Part shown: piece by piece, positions 37,335 to 45,963 of the stretch
Layout: each line of letters opens with the position of its first letter
Numbering within the stretch: the stretch's first letter is position 1
Assembly (NCBI RefSeq): GCF_036924535.1
Contig: NZ_JAZHRT010000001.1
Span: 2,852,001-2,916,000 of the forward strand
Length of the DNA stretch: 64,000 nt
Reading direction: 5' to 3'
From: Bradyrhizobium sp. AZCC 2262
Lineage (GTDB): Bacteria; Pseudomonadota; Alphaproteobacteria; Rhizobiales; Xanthobacteraceae
Program-made: the position numbers and the translations under genes
Notes under the pieces: model-generated
Databases searched by the model: none
What the model was told of the DNA's origin: nothing
Seen by the model: the letters and a program-made list of their open reading frames with translations, nothing else

Positions 37335-38498
37335 CTATTCAAACCCGTTCGGCATGTTGGCCTTGCTCAGCGCCGCAGCGCGCGCCTTCATCCAGCCGTC
37401 AAGAAACGCCTTGTCATCCGAAGGCGGGCTGTTCTTGCTGTAACCTGCCCATGCCGCGGCCAGCACTTCCTGGCGCTTCAGCAATTCCTTGTTGTAGGCT
37501 TCCTGTGCGTCGGTCCACTGACCGGCTTCCTTCATCGCCCTCGCGGCGCCCGGGTGCACCGGGACCACCCAGTTCTTGGTCTGCCGATCGACCGCAAGAC
37601 CGGTCGCGCCCGGTGCGGAATCCTTATAAGCGTCGTAGCCCGTGATCATCGCCTTGGTGATGGCGTAGACCTCGTCGGCGGGCAGCGATCCATAGGACGT
37701 AAAGATCGGGTAGGGGTAGTTGCCGAGCTCGACCGGCTTGTCCTTGGAGATGCCGGCGCCGCAGGTCGCGACGTGAGGGAAGAAGAACGAGCCAACCTTT
37801 TTTACCCGTTCCCACCCGGCCTTGTCGCCGGGAGGCAGCGGCGGCCAGATGATGCCGCGCGGCGATGTCTCGAGTTCTTTCGCCGGGCCGGTGATGGTGG
37901 TGGCGAAGGCGGCATCGACATCGTTGTTGACCATGCCCTTCCACATCGCACCATAGCTCGAGAACTCGACGACCTTGACGTCGCTTTGCTTGAGGTCGCC
38001 GAAGGCCAGGACCGCGAGCGCATTCTGGTTCAGTGCCGGCGAGCCGACCACGAAGCCCACGCGCTTGCCTTTGAGCTGTTTGATCTCGGTCACGCCGGTA
38101 TCGCGGGCGACGCCGAGCGAGCCGGCGTTGCAATCGACCACGGACAGCACGAGCTGCAGGGGTTGCGGACCCCATTCCTTGGTCCCGAACTCGAACACGC
38201 CTTCCTGGGCGAAATAGGTGCCGGAACCCATCGCGGACATGGCCGCGCGCTTGGCGCGCAGCGGCGCCAGTCGCGCCACGTCGTTGCCGGCCGGCAGTAC
38301 GCGGACATCGGTGCCGTATTTGTCCTTCATCATCTTGCCGACGCCGACGGCGATGTTGAAGCCTGCGGTGCCGGTGTCATAGGCGGTGACGACCATGGTC
38401 GGCGGCAGTTTTACGTCTTCGGCGGATGCCGCCGGTAAGGCCAGCAGCGAAATGCCGGCAAGGGCGATTGGCGCAACCGCCTTCAACCGATGAATCAT
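37335..38498 (-). CDS. TAXI-family TRAP transporter solute-binding protein
   Basis: 387 residues. The Sec signal peptide runs to about residue 26 (MIHRLKAVAPIALAGISLLALPAASA). TAXI hallmarks follow: TAYDTGTAGFNIAVGVGKMM and later EVYAITKAMITGYDAYKD and NWVVPVHPGAARAMKEAGQW. The ATG at 38498 is chosen for the GAGGGG site 6 nt upstream; an in-frame start at 38534 would precede that site. It brings a carboxylate-like ligand to the fused permease. Gene order is binding protein, permease, glutaminase, all on the minus strand. Confidence 0.93.
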   Translation of the reverse strand: MIHRLKAVAPIALAGISLLALPAASAEDVKLPPTMVVTAYDTGTAGFNIAVGVGKMMKDKYGTDVRVLPAGNDVARLAPLRAKRAAMSAMGSGTYFAQEGVFEFGTKEWGPQPLQLVLSVVDCNAGSLGVARDTGVTEIKQLKGKRVGFVVGSPALNQNALAVLAFGDLKQSDVKVVEFSSYGAMWKGMVNNDVDAAFATTITGPAKELETSPRGIIWPPLPPGDKAGWERVKKVGSFFFPHVATCGAGISKDKPVELGNYPYPIFTSYGSLPADEVYAITKAMITGYDAYKDSAPGATGLAVDRQTKNWVVPVHPGAARAMKEAGQWTDAQEAYNKELLKRQEVLAAAWAGYSKNSPPSDDKAFLDGWMKARAAALSKANMPNGFE

Positions 38499-38669
38499 AG
38501 TTTTCCCCTCAGATGGTTCGCGACGCGAATTCACTCGTTGGCGTTGATCATGTCATTGGCTGCTTGTGATGGCAACGTTAGGTGCGCATACGTCAACATC
38601 TAAGCTGGACAGATTGTCGCGGAATTCATCGCAAGCAAGTCTATCAAGCAAGGCTATAACGTGATCCGG

Positions 38670-38891
38670 TTAAGCTTCGATGATCGCAACGACCTGTCCT
38701 TCAGCGATGACGTCGTCGAGCTTGACCAGGATGGCCTTGATCCTTCCTGCCGTCGTCGACGTGACCGGAATTTCCATCTTCATTGCTTCGACGAAAGCGA
38801 TCTCGTCGCCGTCGCCGACATTGCCGCCGGTTGTGACGGGCAGCGCGCACACGCGGCCGGCGACTTCGGTGACGATCTTGATGTCTGGCAT
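38670..38891 (-). CDS. Stand-alone biotin carboxyl carrier protein (biotin/lipoyl attachment domain)
   Basis: 73 residues, one biotinyl domain and nothing else. The biotin-accepting lysine is Lys38 in VEAMKMEI, and the domain ends cleanly with EGQVVAIIEA. The ATG at 38891 has GGGAG upstream, so the longer frame to 39053 is not used. Carriers of this size work with separate biotin carboxylase and carboxyltransferase subunits. A carboxyltransferase is at 39929-41488, divergent and past the iclR gene, but no biotin carboxylase is in the window. Confidence 0.92.
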   Translation of the reverse strand: MPDIKIVTEVAGRVCALPVTTGGNVGDGDEIAFVEAMKMEIPVTSTTAGRIKAILVKLDDVIAEGQVVAIIEA

Positions 38892-38984
38892 TTCCGCTCT
38901 CCCGGGGACCGTCTGACGGACTGGTGTCCTCGTGAACGGCTTTTTGTTGTGGCCGCAGATTGCCTGAGGTAGTTTGTTCTGCAA

Positions 38985-39011
38985 GTGGAATTTTATTCCG
39001 CAGGGCGGAAT
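38985..39011. promoter_or_regulatory. Three-half-site IclR-type operator
   Basis: GTGGAAT-TTT-ATTCCGC-AGG-GCGGAAT. The second and third half-sites form a perfect 7-bp inverted repeat with a 3-bp spacer, and the first and second pair in 6 of 7 positions. It lies 14 bp before the iclR start and within the divergent promoter region of the biotin carrier gene. IclR proteins bind this type of GGAAT/ATTCC element. Confidence 0.65.
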
Positions 39012-39024
39012 GGAGCCATAAAAC

Positions 39025-39999
39025 ATGGGAAGACGCTCGGAACGGCTTAGCAAGCAGGGAATGCTCGCCAGCGATCTCGCAGGCGAGGGTGATGTGATCC
39101 AGGTGGTGTCGCGAGCGTTCGACGTCTTGCGCTGCTTCGAGGGTCATGAAGCGCGACTGGGCAATCTGGAAATTTCCAGCCGCTGTGGTCTGCCGCGCTC
39201 AACGGTATCGCGGCTCACGCACACGCTGACGCGGATGGGCCAGCTCGTCTATCTGCCGCGCGACCAGAAATACCGTATCGGTCCAAGCGCGGTGGCGATG
39301 AGCACCTCGATGATGAAGGGGCTGCAGCTTCGCAACCTGATCAGGCTGCGGTTGCAGGACGTCGCCGATCAATTGCCGGGCACTGTTGGCTTCGTGATTC
39401 CCGATCGCTTCCATCTGGTCTATCTCGAATTCGCGCGGGCAGCGAATGCGCTCGGCCTGCACGAAGGCACCGGCAGCCGCATCTCGATGACGAGCACCGC
39501 GGCCGGCTTTGCCTACACGGCAGCCCTCGATACCGAAATCGGCGACGCCTTGATCGCCGAAATGGAGCGCGAGATCCCGGGAAACTCGGGATTGTTGAAA
39601 TCGCGCATCGACGACAACCGTCGCCATTTGCGCGAACACGGCTATGTCGTCGGCTGTGGCACCTGGAGCCCGCATATCAACGGTTGCGCGGTGCCGGTGT
39701 GGTCGCCGCAATATCAGACCTTCGTTGTTGCGACGATCGGTCTTCTTTCGGCGATGTTCGATGAGAAGCGGTTGCACAGGGAAGTGGCGCCGCAGATGCT
39801 CCAGCTCGGTGCGGCGCTCGGCAGCCTGCTCGAAGGCGCCGAGGGCGACATCTTCACCAACCGCATCGAAAGAAAGCCGCTACCGGTATCGACCCATAAC
39901 AACAAGATCATCAAGACGGAGGATACGAATGAACTGGAAGCCGGAGCTCGACGAGCTCGCTCGGCGCGAAGCGTTCGCGCGCGAGATGGGAGGCGTTGA
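39025..39999 (+). CDS. IclR-family transcriptional regulator
   Basis: 324 residues, long for the family (usually about 250-280). The HTH is LEISSRCGLPRSTVSRLTHTLTRMG (about residues 50-75), followed by the effector domain (TGSRISMTSTAAGFAYTAAL, HGYVVGCGTWSPHINGCAVPVW). The C-terminal about 25 residues are Arg-rich (EAGARRARSARSVRARDGRR) and are read in a different frame of the carboxyltransferase gene that starts at 39929, a 71-bp overlap. The protein probably controls both itself and the biotin carrier through the operator at 38985-39011. Regulator, carrier and carboxyltransferase form one locus. Confidence 0.92.
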   Translation: MGRRSERLSKQGMLASDLAGEGDVIQVVSRAFDVLRCFEGHEARLGNLEISSRCGLPRSTVSRLTHTLTRMGQLVYLPRDQKYRIGPSAVAMSTSMMKGLQLRNLIRLRLQDVADQLPGTVGFVIPDRFHLVYLEFARAANALGLHEGTGSRISMTSTAAGFAYTAALDTEIGDALIAEMEREIPGNSGLLKSRIDDNRRHLREHGYVVGCGTWSPHINGCAVPVWSPQYQTFVVATIGLLSAMFDEKRLHREVAPQMLQLGAALGSLLEGAEGDIFTNRIERKPLPVSTHNNKIIKTEDTNELEAGARRARSARSVRARDGRR

Positions 40000-41488
40000 C
40001 AAGGTCAGGCGTCAGCATGACCAGGGCCGGCTCACGGTTCGTGAGCGCATCGACGGACTGATCGACAAGAATTCCTTCCATGAGATCGGCGCGATTTCCG
40101 GTAGCGCCGAATACGACGAAAACAGCGAACTCAAGCAATTGACGCCGGCCAACTGCGTGTTCGGCCGCGGCAAGATCGATGGCCGCACCGTGGTGGTGGT
40201 CGGCGACGATTTCACCGTGCGCGGCGGTTCGGCTGACGCCTCGATTTCCGCCAAGCCGCTGATGGCCGAGGAGATGGCGCATGATTTTCGCCTGCCGATC
40301 ATCCGTGTGATCGAAGGTTCGGGCGGCGGCGGCTCGGTGAAGACGATCGAGACGCGCGGGGCTGCCAATCTGCCCGGCGGGGTTGGCGGCACACGCTGGT
40401 ACTGGTTCACGATCGCGAACATGGCACGCGTGCCCGTGGTGGCCCTCGGGCTCGGTTCGGTCGCGGGCCTTGGCGCGGCGCGGCTTGCCGCCAGCCATTA
40501 TTCAGTCATGACCCGGAATTCCGCGATGTTTGTCGCAGGTCCCCCGGTCGTGAAGCGCCTCGGCCAGGACCTGACGAAGCAGGAACTTGGCGGCGCCGAG
40601 ATCCAGACCCGCGCCGGCGGCGTCGACGATGCCGTCGACAGCGAGGAGGAGGCGTTCGAGCGCGCCAGGCGTTTTCTGTCCTATCTGCCGTCATCGGTGT
40701 ACGACGTGCCGCCGACCACACCCTGCACCGACGATCCCGAGCGCGCGGAAGAATCGCTGTTGAAGGCGGTGCCGCGCAATCGCCGCCAGGTCTACAAGAT
40801 GCGTCCGATCATCGACGCCGTCGTCGACAAGGGCTCGTTCTTCGAGGTCAACGCCAATTTCGGCCGCCCTGTTATCACCGGGCTTGCCCGGCTCGAAGGC
40901 CGCGCAGTGCTGCTCTTGGCGAGCGATCCCTTCCACTATGGCGGGTCGTGGACGGCGGAGGCCTGCCAGAAGGTGGTGCGCTGGGTCGATTTTGCGGAAA
41001 CCTTCCATCTTCCCGTCGTCTACCTAATGGATTGCCCCGGCTTCATGATCGGGCTCGAGGCTGAGAAGTCGGCGACCATCCGTCACGGCGTGCGCGCGAT
41101 GGCGGCGGTCAACCAGTCGACCGTGCCCTGGTGCACCATCATCGTACGCAACGCGTTCGGCGTGGCCGGTGTCGTGCACCAGCCGGCCAACCGCTATTCG
41201 ATGCGCTACGCCTGGCCGTCGGCCTATTGGGGCTCGCTGCCGCTGGAAGGCGGCATCGAGGCGGCCTACCGCGCCGACATCGACGCCGCGGATGATCCGG
41301 CCTTGAAGCTGAAAGAGATCGAGGATCGCCTCAACAAGCTGCGCTCGCCGTTCCGCTCGGCTGAAAAGTTCTGGGTCGAGGAGGTGATCGATCCCCGCAA
41401 GACGCGTTCGCTGTTGTGCGAGTTCGCGCGGCTGGCGGAACCGATTCGGAATGTGGGGCCGCCAACGAACATGTCGACACGGCCGTGA
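39929..41488 (+). CDS. Acyl-CoA carboxylase carboxyltransferase (PccB/MccB-type beta subunit)
   Basis: 519 residues, a full N- plus C-terminal carboxyltransferase pair. Recognisable parts are VRRQHDQGRLTVRERIDGL at the start, VIEGSGGGGSVKT and VALGLGSVAGLGAARLA in the first half, and NRRQVYKMRPIIDAVVDKGSF, LMDCPGFMIGLEAE and GVAGVVHQPANRYSMRYAWPSAYWGSLPLEGG in the second. It transfers CO2 from biotin to an acyl-CoA. The start has ACGGAGG 7 nt upstream but lies inside the 3' end of iclR (71-bp overlap). Acyl-CoA specificity cannot be read. The natural partner is the carrier at 38670-38891; the biotin carboxylase must come from elsewhere. Confidence 0.93.
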   Translation: MNWKPELDELARREAFAREMGGVDKVRRQHDQGRLTVRERIDGLIDKNSFHEIGAISGSAEYDENSELKQLTPANCVFGRGKIDGRTVVVVGDDFTVRGGSADASISAKPLMAEEMAHDFRLPIIRVIEGSGGGGSVKTIETRGAANLPGGVGGTRWYWFTIANMARVPVVALGLGSVAGLGAARLAASHYSVMTRNSAMFVAGPPVVKRLGQDLTKQELGGAEIQTRAGGVDDAVDSEEEAFERARRFLSYLPSSVYDVPPTTPCTDDPERAEESLLKAVPRNRRQVYKMRPIIDAVVDKGSFFEVNANFGRPVITGLARLEGRAVLLLASDPFHYGGSWTAEACQKVVRWVDFAETFHLPVVYLMDCPGFMIGLEAEKSATIRHGVRAMAAVNQSTVPWCTIIVRNAFGVAGVVHQPANRYSMRYAWPSAYWGSLPLEGGIEAAYRADIDAADDPALKLKEIEDRLNKLRSPFRSAEKFWVEEVIDPRKTRSLLCEFARLAEPIRNVGPPTNMSTRP

Positions 41489-41492
41489 CTAA

Positions 41493-41574
41493 CGTCATTC
41501 CGGGGCGATGCGAAGCATCGAACCCGGAATCTCGAGATTCCGGGTCTGGTGCTAACGCACCATCCCGGAATGAC
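41493..41574. repeat. Palindromic intergenic repeat, family A (copy 2, short form)
   Basis: Begins CGTCATTCCGGGGCGATGCG and ends CATCCCGGAATGAC, with the CTCGAGATTCCGGG arm. It lacks the GTGCAATTGCAC module found in the copies at 26219-26321 and 60987-61090. It occupies the gap between the convergent carboxyltransferase and MFS genes. Confidence 0.88.
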
Positions 41575-41582
41575 AGGCTAGA

Positions 41583-42863
41583 TCACGCCGCGACCGGCTT
41601 CGGCCGCGAGATCGCCAGCACGATCAGCGCCGCCACCACGCAGAGCGCGCCTGCAACGAAAAAGGCCGGCAGGTAGGTCGCAAGAAGCGTCCGCGACAGG
41701 CCAGCACCGAACGCCGCGACACCCGCACCCAACTGATGGCCGGCAAAAATCCAGCCGAACACCAGATTGGCGCGCTCGGGGCCGAAGCGTTGTGCAGTGA
41801 GCCGCACGGTCGGCGGCACCGTTGCGATCCAGTCCAGGCCATAGAACATCGCAAACAGCGACAGGCCGTAGAACGAGAAATCGGTGAACGGCAGGAACAA
41901 CAGCGACAGGCCGCGCAACCCGTAATACCAGAACAGGAGCCAGCGGTTGTCGTAACGGTCCGACAGCCAGCCGGAGGCGATGGTGCCCACGAAATCGAAA
42001 ATGCCCATCGCCGCGAGCAGGCTTGCCGCCTGCACCTGCGGAATGCCGAAATCGAGGCACATCGGGATCAGATGCACCTGGATCAGGCCGTTGGTGCTGG
42101 CGCCGCAGATGAAGAAAGTGGCGAACAGGATCCAGAACACGCCCGACTTCGAGGCGTCGCGCAGGGTGCCGAGCGCGGCCGCCATGATCGGCATGGTGTT
42201 CGGCGGTGGCGCCGGCAGCGGTTCGGTGCCTTCGTCGCCGAACGGCCGCAAGCCAACATCGCTCGGCCGGTCACGCATGACCATCAGCACGGCGAAGGCG
42301 GCGACGCCCAGCATCACGCAGACCAGCGCCAGCGCGATCCGCCAGCCATAGCGATCGGTGAGGCTCGCCAATAGCGGCAGGAAGGCAAGCTGCCCGGTCG
42401 CAACGCTCGCGGTGAGGATGCCGACCACAAGACCGCGCCGCGCCGCAAACCATCGCGCGGCGATCGTGGCGCCCAGCACCAGCGCCGTCATGCCGGTGCC
42501 GAGCCCGATCACCACGCCCCACAGCAGCATCAGCTGCCAGACCTGCGTCATCGCCAGCGATGCGACGAGACCGGATACGACGATCAGCAGCGCCAACAGC
42601 GTCACATTGCGCAGGCCGTAGCGGTTCATCAGCGCGGCGGCGAAGGGGGCCATCAGCCCGAACAGGATGAAGCGGATCGACAGCGCCGAGGAAATCTCCG
42701 CCGTGGTCCAGCCGAATTCCTTCTGCAGGGGTACGATGAAGACGCCGGGCGCGCCGACCGTGCCGGCGGAAATCAGGGCGGTGAGGAAGGTCACGGCGAC
42801 CATCACCCAACCGTAATGGATGTTGCGGCGGGCGAGGGTGGCTGACAGCCAGTTCGAGATCAT
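41583..42863 (-). CDS. Major facilitator superfamily transporter
   Basis: 426 residues with twelve predicted membrane helices. It opens with RNIHYGWVMVAVTFLTALIS, has the VPLQKEFGWTTAEISSALS stretch, the internal MFS loop motif SLTDRYGWRIALA, a cytoplasmic loop at about 200-225 rich in Pro, and the second-half loop SGWLSDRYDNRW. This is the monocarboxylate/oxalate-formate-antiporter-like branch, often next to aromatic or organic-acid catabolism genes. It is the last gene of the minus-strand run that contains the flavin monooxygenase and enoyl-CoA hydratase, but a 286-bp gap separates them, so it may have its own promoter. Confidence 0.9.
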   Translation of the reverse strand: MISNWLSATLARRNIHYGWVMVAVTFLTALISAGTVGAPGVFIVPLQKEFGWTTAEISSALSIRFILFGLMAPFAAALMNRYGLRNVTLLALLIVVSGLVASLAMTQVWQLMLLWGVVIGLGTGMTALVLGATIAARWFAARRGLVVGILTASVATGQLAFLPLLASLTDRYGWRIALALVCVMLGVAAFAVLMVMRDRPSDVGLRPFGDEGTEPLPAPPPNTMPIMAAALGTLRDASKSGVFWILFATFFICGASTNGLIQVHLIPMCLDFGIPQVQAASLLAAMGIFDFVGTIASGWLSDRYDNRWLLFWYYGLRGLSLLFLPFTDFSFYGLSLFAMFYGLDWIATVPPTVRLTAQRFGPERANLVFGWIFAGHQLGAGVAAFGAGLSRTLLATYLPAFFVAGALCVVAALIVLAISRPKPVAA

Positions 42864-43149
42864 TGAGCCTCAGAAGATTCCAGAGGGAAGATTCGCCGGT
42901 TTGGCTTAGGCATTCTGACGTGTTGGAAGTCTGACTTGAATGTCATACTTCCCTCATTTCAGGACATGACGGAGGAGTGCCGGCGCCAGGACCGATGCGC
43001 GTGCGGATCAACTACGGAATTTAGATTACACCTGTAATATTACGCACTGCAAAAAACCGCAATCGATCATCCCATGAGAAATTCTTGCCTTTCGCATGAG
43101 AGCAATTGATCGATCGGCGCCCTGAGGTAAAAATTGTCGCGAAAGGTCG
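42864..43149. other. 286-bp gap, no gene seen
   Basis: This gap separates the MFS gene start from the DUF2783 gene end. Its base composition is less GC-rich than its neighbours, as promoter regions are. I see no long inverted repeat, T-run terminator or open frame with a ribosome-binding site. It probably carries the MFS promoter. Confidence 0.4.
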
Positions 43150-43335
43150 CTATTCCAGCCCATCGAGCGCGGTCTCGATGGCCGTCCTGAAGGCCGCGAC
43201 GTCGCCGAGTTTTTGGGCGAGCACCAGCGCAAGCCGGGTCAGGAACAGCGCTTCGCGCGCAGGTCCCGCCTGATCGATCGCGGTCGCCAGCGTCTCATAG
43301 GCGGTCTCGAAGTCTTCGAACGGCATGGCGCTCAT
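43150..43335 (-). CDS. DUF2783 small protein, partner of the flavin monooxygenase
   Basis: 61 residues, all helical (FEDFETAYETLATAIDQAGPAREALFLTRLALVLAQKLGD). It matches, from memory, the DUF2783 small proteins coded next to FAD monooxygenases. The start at 43335 overlaps the monooxygenase stop (ATGA at 43332-43335), which supports both the start and co-translation. A longer frame into the monooxygenase gene (to 43698) is an overlap artefact. Role unknown; possibly a subunit or stabiliser. Confidence 0.8.
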   Translation of the reverse strand: MSAMPFEDFETAYETLATAIDQAGPAREALFLTRLALVLAQKLGDVAAFRTAIETALDGLE

Positions 43336-45023
43336 GGCGTCTCGCTTCCCAGGCAAAGGCCTGCGGTTTTCAGGATCTCGCCGGGAACGACGGCCTTCCA
43401 TCGCCCGGCAATGTGCAGGTCGGGCCGCAACAGATAGAGCGTGCCGGGCGCTGCCGCGAACAGGCGGGCGATTTCGCCATCCCGGTCCGCGATGGTTTTC
43501 GCGTCGGAGGCCGAACCGCCTGACGAGACCAGCACCGGAACGAAGCGCTTGTCGATTCGGCCCAGCTGCGCGAGCAGCGCTGCCTGTTCGCGGGTGGGTT
43601 GCCCTTCGCAGAACAGGATCGCCGTCATGCCGCTGCCGGCGCGATCCAATAGATAGCTGCCGTCGATGAGCCTGGCGTTCGGCGCGACGTTGCCGCAAGG
43701 GGCGCCGCCGGCAAATTCAGCATTGCGTTCGGCGTAGGGCGTCAGCGGGCTTTCCGAATAGGTATAGGGCTGCATCTGCCGCGGGTTGGCGAGCCCGCGC
43801 GGAAATGCGTGCTTCAAACTGAGCGACAGCGCGGCCTCGCGCGCCAATCGCCATCCGCGGGTCGGCGGCGTCATGAAGCGCGTGCTCTTGGTGGCGTTGG
43901 CGAAGACATCGAGCGTGGCGCCGCGCCGCTCCGGCGAATAGCTGTCGAGCAGCCGCTCGTTCGCCTTGCCATGGAGCACGAGCGCCAGCTTCCAGCCGAT
44001 GTTCTCGGCATCCGCCAGGCCATTGTTAAGCCCGCGCACACCGAAGATCGGCACGATATGCGCGGCATCGCCGATGAAGAACACGCGGCCGTGCCGGTAG
44101 TCATCGAGGCAGAGCGTGTTGGCGGAGTAGACGCTCCACCATTCCAGCTCCCATGGTTTGGTGTGGCCGACATCGGCAAGGATGGCGCCGACGCGCGCCC
44201 GGAGATTTTCCTCTTTCAAGGCATCTTGTTCGCTTTCGCCTTCGCGGAGCTGGTAATCCACGCGCCAGATATCGTCCGGCTGCTTGTGGATCAGCACCGT
44301 GCCGCCGGGATTGCCGGCCGGCTCGAAAAAGGCGCGGCGCTCGGTCGGAAAATCGTGATCCATGCGGATATCCGCGATCACATACCGGCCTTCATAATTG
44401 TCGCCTTTCAACCGCAGTCCGAGCATGGAGCGGATCGGCGAGCGCGCCCCATCGGCGGCGAGCACATAGTCGGCGTCGAGCCGGTAATCGCCCTCCGGCG
44501 ATGAAATCCGAGCCGATACGCCATCGTTGTGGAGCTCGATGGCCGACAACTCGCTCTGCCAGCGCATGTCGATGAGGTCGCTGGTCGCGACCGCATCGTG
44601 CAGGAATTTTTCGATGTACTGCTGCTGCAGATTGTACATCGGCAGGTATTTTTCGCCCGGCGGTTGCGGCATCTCCAGCCGGAAAATCTGCTCGCCGCGA
44701 TAGTAGCTGCGGCCGAACCGCCAGCCGAGCGCCTTTTCGACAAACGGCGCGACCGCGCCGACCCGCTCCAGAATGTGCATGCTGGGCCGCGCGATGCAGA
44801 TCGCGCGGCTGCCGTCATTAAATGTGTCCTTGCGTTCGATCAGCACGCTCTTGATGCCGTACCGCGCCAGCACCAGCGCCGCCGTCATGCCGATCGGGCC
44901 GGCGCCCACGATCAATACCGGATGCCTTGCCGCGGCGCCGTCGAGTTCCGCAACGCGACGCGCAGCAAACCGCGGATAGTCGAAATAGAGCGATTCCAGC
45001 TCTCCCTTGCCGGCAGGTCTCAT
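43332..45023 (-). CDS. FAD-dependent aromatic-ring monooxygenase (MhpA/PheA-like)
   Basis: 563 residues. The ADP-binding motif is VLIVGAGPIGMTAALVLARYG (about 36-56, seen as GAGPIG). The second FAD motif is FFIGDAAHIVPIFGVRGLNNG, with conserved GD and the helix GLADAENIGWKLA. The C-terminal region (about 450-563) is the thioredoxin-like tail of class A phenol/3-hydroxyphenylpropionate hydroxylases. GGAGGGAG precedes the ATG. It should hydroxylate a phenolic acid with NAD(P)H. An enoyl-CoA hydratase gene is 12 bp upstream and a DUF2783 gene overlaps its end, so it is in a small catabolic operon. Confidence 0.92.
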   Translation of the reverse strand: MRPAGKGELESLYFDYPRFAARRVAELDGAAARHPVLIVGAGPIGMTAALVLARYGIKSVLIERKDTFNDGSRAICIARPSMHILERVGAVAPFVEKALGWRFGRSYYRGEQIFRLEMPQPPGEKYLPMYNLQQQYIEKFLHDAVATSDLIDMRWQSELSAIELHNDGVSARISSPEGDYRLDADYVLAADGARSPIRSMLGLRLKGDNYEGRYVIADIRMDHDFPTERRAFFEPAGNPGGTVLIHKQPDDIWRVDYQLREGESEQDALKEENLRARVGAILADVGHTKPWELEWWSVYSANTLCLDDYRHGRVFFIGDAAHIVPIFGVRGLNNGLADAENIGWKLALVLHGKANERLLDSYSPERRGATLDVFANATKSTRFMTPPTRGWRLAREAALSLSLKHAFPRGLANPRQMQPYTYSESPLTPYAERNAEFAGGAPCGNVAPNARLIDGSYLLDRAGSGMTAILFCEGQPTREQAALLAQLGRIDKRFVPVLVSSGGSASDAKTIADRDGEIARLFAAAPGTLYLLRPDLHIAGRWKAVVPGEILKTAGLCLGSETP

Positions 45024-45035
45024 GTCTCCCTCCGT

Positions 45036-45806
45036 CTATTTCTTGCGGTCGAGAAACCCCTGCATCAGCGGCTGCGGCTCGCCGGTCAGGAAGGACTTTC
45101 CGAACACGCCGACGCTTAAGTTGACGGATTCGGTCAGCGGCAGTTCCTCCCATTGCCGCAGCAGCGCCTTTTGCGCGCGCAGCGCTTCGGGCCCGCATTC
45201 GAGCAGCGCGTTGACCGTATGCTCGACCGCGGCATCGAGTCCGCCTTCCTTCGCCACGACATCGACCAGCCCCCAGGCGAGCGCGGTGGGCGCGTCGATG
45301 TTCTCCGCCGTCATCACCAGCCAGCGGGCGCGGCCCCAGCCGATCAGCCGCGGCAGCAGGGCGGCGTGGATCACCGAGGGGATGCCGACACGCACCTCCG
45401 GCATGCCGAACTTGGCATCATGGGCCGCAATCCGGAAATCGCAGGCGGCGGCGACTTCCAGTCCGCCGCCGAGGCACCAGCCGGGCAGCCGCGCGATCAC
45501 CGGCGCCGGAAAATTACGCACGGCTTCGCAGAGGTCGCGCAGCCGCGTGATGAAGGCCTCCGCAGATTTATGGTCGAGCTTCGCCATCTCCTTGATGTCG
45601 GCGCCGCCGATCATGCTCTTCTCGCTCTGGCCGGCCAGGATGACCGCGCGGATGTCCCTGTCGCCGGCGAGCTTCTCGAACCCTTCGCGCACACCATCGG
45701 TGACGGCGGAGGAGAGGATGTTGAGGGTGCCTGCATTGCAGATCGAGAGGCGAACGACACCTCTGCCGTCGCGGTCGATGCCGCAATGGGAATTGAGCAT
45801 TTCCAT
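45036..45806 (-). CDS. Enoyl-CoA hydratase/isomerase family protein
   Basis: 256 residues from the ATG at 45806; an in-frame start at 45863 would add 19 unconvincing residues. The oxyanion-hole loop is SMIGGADIKEM and the second is GWCLGGGLEVAAACDFRIA. Both catalytic glutamate positions of crotonase are occupied (GGGLEVA and FGMPEVRVGIPS). It should hydrate a 2-enoyl-CoA or act as a related crotonase. Only 12 bp separate it from the flavin monooxygenase, so the pair probably serve one aromatic or side-chain pathway. Confidence 0.9.
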   Translation of the reverse strand: MEMLNSHCGIDRDGRGVVRLSICNAGTLNILSSAVTDGVREGFEKLAGDRDIRAVILAGQSEKSMIGGADIKEMAKLDHKSAEAFITRLRDLCEAVRNFPAPVIARLPGWCLGGGLEVAAACDFRIAAHDAKFGMPEVRVGIPSVIHAALLPRLIGWGRARWLVMTAENIDAPTALAWGLVDVVAKEGGLDAAVEHTVNALLECGPEALRAQKALLRQWEELPLTESVNLSVGVFGKSFLTGEPQPLMQGFLDRKK

Positions 45807-45904
45807 GTTGTCGTTGTGGCTCCCTTGGGCGGGCGTGCGCTGAGAGTGCCACTTCCTTGGCAAGGACTGGTCTTGTCAAGGGTCGCGGGCGCAGAGTTCC
45901 CTGC

Positions 45905-45954
45905 AGCGTTTTCCAGCGAAGTGGAGACCGGTTCGCGCTAAGAAAACGCGTCAA
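45905..45954. repeat. Palindromic intergenic repeat, family D (copy 2, inverted)
   Basis: AGCGTTTTCCAGCGAAGTGG at the left and AGAAAACGCGTCAA at the right; this is the reverse complement of the element at 19446-19493 with a few changes. It lies between the enoyl-CoA hydratase start and the terminator at 45964-46002. Confidence 0.8.
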
Positions 45955-45963
45955 ATCAAAAAT

